From Dasypus novemcinctus (Eukaryota > Chordata > Mammalia > Cingulata > Dasypodidae), in assembly GCF_030445035.2 (NCBI RefSeq), contig NC_080695.1:1482545-1546544 (forward strand): DNA of 64,000 nt. The letters run 5' to 3'. A model generated the notes under the pieces. The model ran no database searches. It was not told the origin of the DNA and worked only from the letters and a program-made list of their open reading frames with translations. A program made the position numbers and the translations under genes. Below are positions 60,590-64,000 of this stretch, one piece after another (within the stretch, counting starts at the first letter, position 1; each line of letters opens with the position of its first letter).

Positions 60590-60976
60590 CCCTTCCACCC
60601 GGGTGCTCCTCATTGTCAGCTGCTTCCTCTCTGCCAGGTGCTCCTCACTATCAGCTACTCCCTCCCCCCATGCACTCCTCACTGTCAGCTGCTCCCTTCC
60701 CCCAGGCACTCCTCACTGTCAGCTGCTCCCTTCCCCCAGGCGCCCCTCGCTGTCAGCTACTCCTCCCAGGTGCTCCTCCTCATTGTCAGCTGCTTCCTCT
60801 CCGCCAGGTGCTCCTCACTGTCAGCTACTCCCCCAGGTGCTCCTCCTCATTGTCAGCTGCTTCATCTCCCCCAGGTGCTCCTCACTATCAGCTACTCCCT
60901 CCCCCCATGCGCTCCTCACTGTCAGCTGCTCCCTTCCCCCAGGCACTCCTCACTGTCAGCTGCTCCCTTCCCCCAG
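60590..60976 (+). repeat. LMF1: 34-bp minisatellite copied from the exon 7 splice acceptor
   Basis: Eleven tandem units precede exon 7 directly. Aligned on CTCCTCAYTRTCAGC they start at 60606, 60641, 60675, 60709, 60743, 60776, 60811, 60843, 60878, 60912 and 60946, with the true exon start as the twelfth member at 60980. Periods are 32-35 bp. A typical unit is a pyrimidine tract, CCCCAG, then GTGCTCCTCACTGTCAGC, which parallels exon 7's CCCCCAG followed by GTGATCCTCATCATCAGC. Eight units keep the AG; three have ATG or GGG instead (near 60603, 60671, 60909). Units 2-4 and 9-11 are nearly identical, so a block of units was duplicated. The whole array is open in the exon 7 frame. Confidence 0.93.
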
Positions 60977-61160
60977 GTGATCCTCATCATCAGCGGGAAC
61001 CTGAGCTTCCTGAACTGGCTCACCATCGTGCCCAGCATCGCCTGCTTCGACGACGCCACCCTGGGCTTCCTGTTCCCCTCTGGGCCTGGCAGCCTTAAGG
61101 CTCGAGTCCTGGAGATGCAGCGAGAGGACGCCCAGGGCGCCCAGCCCATGCCCAGATACG
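60977..61160 (+). CDS. LMF1: LMF1 exon (exon 7 by inference)
   Basis: A 184-nt exon, phase 0 at the start and 1 at the end, encoding 61 codons plus one base. The product runs from VILIISGNLSFLNW through ACFDDATLGFLFPSG to AQPMPRY. It includes a hydrophobic membrane segment, a possible N-glycosylation sequon (NLS) whose use depends on topology, and the strongly conserved DDATLGFLFPSG motif. The donor is ACG/GTGGGT. The start at 60977 is set by continuity with exon 6 and by family alignment; the tandem array before it offers competing acceptors. If the normal acceptor is used, the protein is normal in length. Confidence 0.95.
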
Positions 61161-61461
61161 GTGGGTGGCCCCTGAGGGAGGGGCTCGGAGAGTGCCCGCT
61201 GCCCCCCAGCATTCTGCCACAGCTCAGGGGCGGCCCCTGAAAGGTGCCGCTCGGCTCTGGGTTGCCGGGAGGGGTGGCCTGTGGGGACGCCGTGCTGGGA
61301 GCTGGGCGGGAGCTGGGCGGCCCGAACTGCCGGCCGGACCTCCCTGGGCTCCGTCAGCCCGAGGGCCGGGGCGGAGGGTGGGGTCTCCCCGGCGGGCGGG
61401 CGGGTGGGTGGAGGCCGGCCGCACCCGCCTCACCCGCTCCCCCCGCTCCCCCCCGCGCCAG
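61161..61461 (+). other. LMF1: LMF1 intron 7 (301 bp)
   Basis: Phase 1 intron splitting a glycine codon, with donor GTGGGTGGC and acceptor CCCCGCGCCAG. Very GC-rich, with GGGCGGGCGGGCGGGTGGG near 61393. Nothing else is supported. The mouse cld allele is known to carry an IAP insertion in the equivalent intron; no such insertion is present here. Confidence 0.93.
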
Positions 61462-61615
61462 GCTGTGTGGTGCGGCGGCTGGTCGACCTCTCGCTGGGCG
61501 TCCTGCTCGCCGGCCTCAGTGTCCCCGTCGTCCTCAACCTGCTGAGCTCCAGGCAGGTCATGAACAGCGCCTTCACCTCCCTCAGGATCGTCAACACCTA
61601 CGGCGCCTTCGGAAG
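61462..61615 (+). CDS. LMF1: LMF1 exon (exon 8 by inference)
   Basis: A 154-nt exon, phase 1 to phase 2. The product runs CVVRRLVDLSLGVLLAGLSV, then PVVLNLLSSRQVMNSAF, then IVNTYGAFG. The first half is a membrane segment, probably the last one. The RQVMN and VNTYGAFG stretches begin the conserved C-terminal luminal domain. The donor is AAG/GTACCG. The frame is intact. Confidence 0.97.
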
Positions 61616-61765
61616 GTACCGGCGCCCCAGCCGCGGCCCGGAGCGTCCAGACCCCGCGGCGCGTCCTCGGCCCGCGGAGGGCCTGCAGGCCCCCCCCCGC
61701 GCCGCCCCTGAGGGCCCCGGGGCTGGGGGCTGCCCCGCGCCCCTGCTGACTCACCTCCCCCACAG
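61616..61765 (+). other. LMF1: LMF1 intron 8 (150 bp)
   Basis: Short, GC-rich phase 2 intron. Donor GTACCGGCG, acceptor CTCCCCCACAG. A CTGAC sequence about 20 nt before the acceptor fits a branch point. Confidence 0.92.
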
Positions 61766-61949
61766 CGTCACCAAGGAGAGGACCGAGGTGGTCATCCAGG
61801 GCACGGCCAGCCCCAACGCCAGCGCCCCCGACGCCGTGTGGGAGGAGTACGAGTTCAAGTGCAAGCCGGGTGCGCTGACCCGCAGGCCGTGCCTCATCTC
61901 GCCCTACCACCACCGCCTCGACTGGCTCATGTGGTTCGCGGCCCTCCAG
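61766..61949 (+). CDS. LMF1: LMF1 exon (exon 9 by inference)
   Basis: A 184-nt exon, phase 2 to 0. It encodes VTKERTEVVIQGTASPNASAP, then WEEYEFKCKPG, then RRPCLISPYHHRLDWLMWF. This is the conserved C-terminal luminal domain. The tyrosine of WEEYEF and the tryptophan of RLDW match human Tyr439 and Trp464, the sites of the nonsense mutations that cause combined lipase deficiency in people; both are intact here. An NAS sequon (potential N-glycosylation) and two cysteines are present. Acceptor CCCCCACAG, donor CAG/GTGCGG. Confidence 0.97.
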
Positions 61950-62646
61950 GTGCGGCCCCAGCCGAGCTGCCCCACTTCCTCGGGGGGAGCCGCAGCACGC
62001 CGCGGGCACTGGCAGGTCCAGGCGACGCACAGGTGTCAGCCCATGTGACGCAGGTGGTGCGCAGGTGGTGCACAGGTGATGCACAGGTGTCAAACCTGGT
62101 GACACAAGTGATGCACGGGGGACACACAGGTGTCAGTCCAGATGACTCAGATGCTGGGCAGGTGGCATTCAGGTGCTGGCCAGATGATGCACAGGTGACA
62201 CAGGTGCAGGGCAAGTGACAAACAGGTGCTGGTCCAGATGACGCATAGGTGCCTGCCAGGTGATGCACAGGTGACACGCAGGTGACACATAAGTGCTGGC
62301 CAGGTGATACACGGGTGCCACACAGTTGCTGGCCAAGTGACACATAAATGTTGATCCAGGTGAGGCACCAGCGATGCACAGGTGCTGGCCAGCGGATGCA
62401 CAGGTGCCAACCAGGTGACACATGGGTGTTGATCCAGGTGACACACAAGTGTCACTCCAGGTGATGTACAGGTGCTGGGCAGGTGGTGCACAGGTGGTAC
62501 ACAGGCGCTGACCGGGTGACACAGGTTTTGGTCCAGATGGTGCATAGGTGCCAGCCAGGTGACACAGGTGTCGATCCAGGCGGCGCGCATGGGCCAGGTG
62601 TCCCCGCCGCATGCCAGCCTGAATCCCTGTCCTCTCGCCCCCCCAG
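61950..62646 (+). other. LMF1: LMF1 intron 9 (697 bp), mostly tandem repeat
   Basis: Phase 0 intron with donor GTGCGGCCC and acceptor TCGCCCCCCCAG. Its first ~60 bp are unique and the rest is the CAGGTG-rich array at 62011-62593. About 50 bp of unique sequence with a pyrimidine tract precede the acceptor. Confidence 0.93.
62011..62593. repeat. CAGGTG-rich tandem array in intron 9
   Basis: Imperfect units of about 16 and 32-48 bp built from GATGCACAGGTG, GACACAGGTG and GCTGGCCAGGTG. By count there are 26 CAGGTG hexamers, 11 of them CAGGTGA. The motif equals both a 5' splice-site core (CAG/GTGA) and an E-box. No unit has the pyrimidine tract needed for an acceptor. Confidence 0.9.
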
Positions 62647-62759
62647 ACCTACGAGCAGCACGAGTGGCTCATCCACCTGGCGGGCAGGCTTCTGGCCAAC
62701 GACGCGGAGATCCTGTCCCTGCTCGCCTCCAACCCGTTTGAAGGCAGGGCCCCCCCCAG
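62647..62759 (+). CDS. LMF1: LMF1 exon (exon 10 by inference), penultimate
   Basis: A 113-nt exon, phase 0 to 2. The product starts TYEQHEWLIHLAGRLLAND and ends LASNPFEGRAPP plus a split arginine codon (AG from here). It belongs to the C-terminal luminal domain. The donor is CCAG/GTGAGG. About 57 further residues, encoded by the last exon in the human gene, are not found before the window ends, so the gene is cut by the window edge and shows no sign of being broken. Confidence 0.95.
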
Positions 62760-64000
62760 GTGAGGCCGTCTCCCCAACAACCCCTCCAGGCCAGCGGCAG
62801 GCGGCGTGTTCCCGGGCAGGAGGAGGGGCCCCGGGCGGAGAACGTGCGCGGGCGGGGGGGACACGCAAGAGCAGGGGCAAAACTGGAGCGTGGAGGCCGG
62901 AGCAACTTCACGCGCCCGGGACCAGGTCGGCCCTTTCCGGCCTTGCGCACAGGCATTCTACCTTAATCCCCCTGGCCCCGTGGGCCCCGTGCCGGGGAAG
63001 GGGCTGTGCCTCAGTTCCCAGCTGTGCGGGCCTGTGCGGCGGCGGCATCCCGTTGCCCGCGGACGGGCTCCTTTAGGCCGGACGCAGCAGCTTGTTCTCA
63101 CGATGACTGGCAGGGACACGCTCGCAGGCGCCAGGGCTGGGGGCCGCGTCACGGGCGTGGCCTGGAGACCGTGGGGCCCCCGCGCTGCCCACAGCTGGCT
63201 GCCCCACCCCGCCCTCGAGACCAGAGGAGGCCCTCCTGGGCAGCGGTGCGTGGGTCCATCCCGGCCTCCCTCTGGCCCCCACGGGAGACCAGGGGCCCAG
63301 GGGCCTCGTGTGCTGTGGGCCCTCTGCTGTCCTGGGGGGGTCACTGCTGTCCTTGGGGGGGGTGGTCACTGCTGTCCTGGGGGGGTCACTGCAGCCCAGG
63401 GGGCCACTGCTGTCCTGGGCCACTGCTGTCCTGAGGTCACTGCAGCCCAAGAGGTCACTGCAGCCCGGGGGGTCACTGCTGTCCCAGGGGGGGTCACTGC
63501 TGTCCCGGGGTCACTGCAGCCCAGGGGTCACTGCTGTCCCATGGCCACTGCTGTCCCAGGGTCACTGTGCCCCCAGTACTGCCTCCTGACCCGTCTCCGC
63601 CCGGGCTCTTCACGGGATGAGCATGTGCGCTGCGGGAGGCCCCGAGCGGGCCGAGGGCACCACGTGGCATCCAGCCCACATTCAGGCTCCTCGCCCAGGC
63701 AAGGGCGCCACAGCCCACGGCTCTGAGCCACGCAGCGCCCGCGCCTGGACGCGACCCATCTCGGGAAGGGGTGCTCTGGCCACGCCAGCAGCGAGACTTA
63801 GGAGTCGTAGTGGGGGCGTGGGGGCGCCCCCTGCTCCCACTTCATTCCCGAGCCTGTCCCGAGGGTCTTGCTATTAGGTGCAAGCACGCCCACCCAAGGA
63901 CCCAAGGGAGACGAGGGAGCCCAGCCCCGGGCACGTGTCGTCGGGGGCCTGGGGAGTGGGCTGTGGGCATGGTGTCTGGGCACAGACGTCACTATACCCG
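62760..64000 (+). other. LMF1: LMF1 intron 10 (5' part; continues past the window)
   Basis: Donor GTGAGGCCG, phase 2. I searched by eye for the last LMF1 exon (expected to begin with a Trp-Val-Arg-Gly-Glu type motif) and did not find it. The stretch contains the tandem array at 63318-63577; the rest is unremarkable GC-rich sequence. Confidence 0.8.
63318..63577. repeat. 18-20 bp minisatellite in intron 10
   Basis: About fourteen units of GTCACTGCTGTCCTGGGGG, with two interleaved types: CTGCTGTCC and CTGCAGCCC (a PstI site). G runs of three to eight separate the units. Length variation between individuals is likely. Confidence 0.9.

Larger units (their letters stand above)
54792..60976 (+). 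other. LMF1: LMF1 intron 6 (6.2 kb)
   Basis: Donor GTGAGCTGC, acceptor CCCTTCCCCCAG ending at 60976, phase 0. Most of it is GC-rich with no supported feature. It contains two copies of a ~47-bp C-rich segment near 57867-57960, an L1 ORF2 3' fragment (58.1-58.66 kb), a G12 run near 59711, and at its 3' end the tandem array at 60590-60976 described separately. Confidence 0.92.

Noticed and set aside
60497..61240. A continuous 247-codon frame read as an unspliced LMF1 isoform
   Set aside because: The part after 60977 is real exon 7, but the upstream part is the tandem array and intron. I report it as a possible alternative-acceptor extension and not as an established coding region.
62760..64000. 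Last LMF1 exon and polyadenylation site
   Set aside because: No reading frame in this stretch matches the expected C-terminal motif and no AATAAA with a plausible 3' UTR is present, so the gene probably continues beyond the right edge.

Overview
The window is eukaryotic, GC-rich mammalian genomic DNA, almost certainly from a xenarthran and most likely an armadillo. The organism call rests on eight copies of the DAS-type SINE (tRNA-derived head with a B-box such as GGTTCAAACCC, AAATCTTT-A(n) tail), a family restricted to Xenarthra. These lie beside or inside decayed mammalian LINE-1 sequence.

The only protein-coding gene I can support is the middle and 3' part of LMF1 (lipase maturation factor 1), on the + strand. 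LMF1 is the ER membrane chaperone needed to mature lipoprotein lipase, hepatic lipase and endothelial lipase. Seven consecutive exons are visible: 17052-17200, 41479-41544, 54624-54791, 60977-61160, 61462-61615, 61766-61949 and 62647-62759. Every boundary is AG/GT, the phases join without a break, and there is no stop codon. They encode about 340 residues, roughly 171-510 of the 567-residue human protein. By position of the human exon-9 nonsense sites (Tyr439, Trp464) they correspond to exons 4-10. Exons 1-3 lie upstream of the window and the last exon lies downstream.

Layout. 1-17 kb is intron 3, with a G-rich minisatellite at the left edge, a minus-strand L1 (5.9-8.8 kb) holding three long SINEs, and a 1-kb TG-rich minisatellite (9.0-10.0 kb). 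17.2-41.5 kb is intron 4, with a plus-strand L1 of about 4 kb (18.9-23.0 kb), further L1 pieces, and two minisatellites (32.7-33.1 and 40.0-40.5 kb). 41.5-54.6 kb is intron 5, with a 1.2-kb CAC-rich array (43.0-44.2 kb) and a 131-bp segment present twice. 54.8-61.0 kb is intron 6. Exons 7-10 then sit within 1.8 kb, separated by short introns that carry their own tandem arrays.

The most unusual feature is at the end of intron 6. Eleven tandem copies of a ~34-bp unit run directly into exon 7, and each unit resembles exon 7's own 3' splice site plus its first codons. The array therefore holds eight decoy acceptors, four of them in frame with exon 7 and open through the array. Intron 9 has a complementary oddity: 26 copies of CAGGTG, 11 of them CAGGTGA, the core of a 5' splice site. 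Nearly all long ORFs elsewhere are by-products of high GC content or stop-free tandem repeats.
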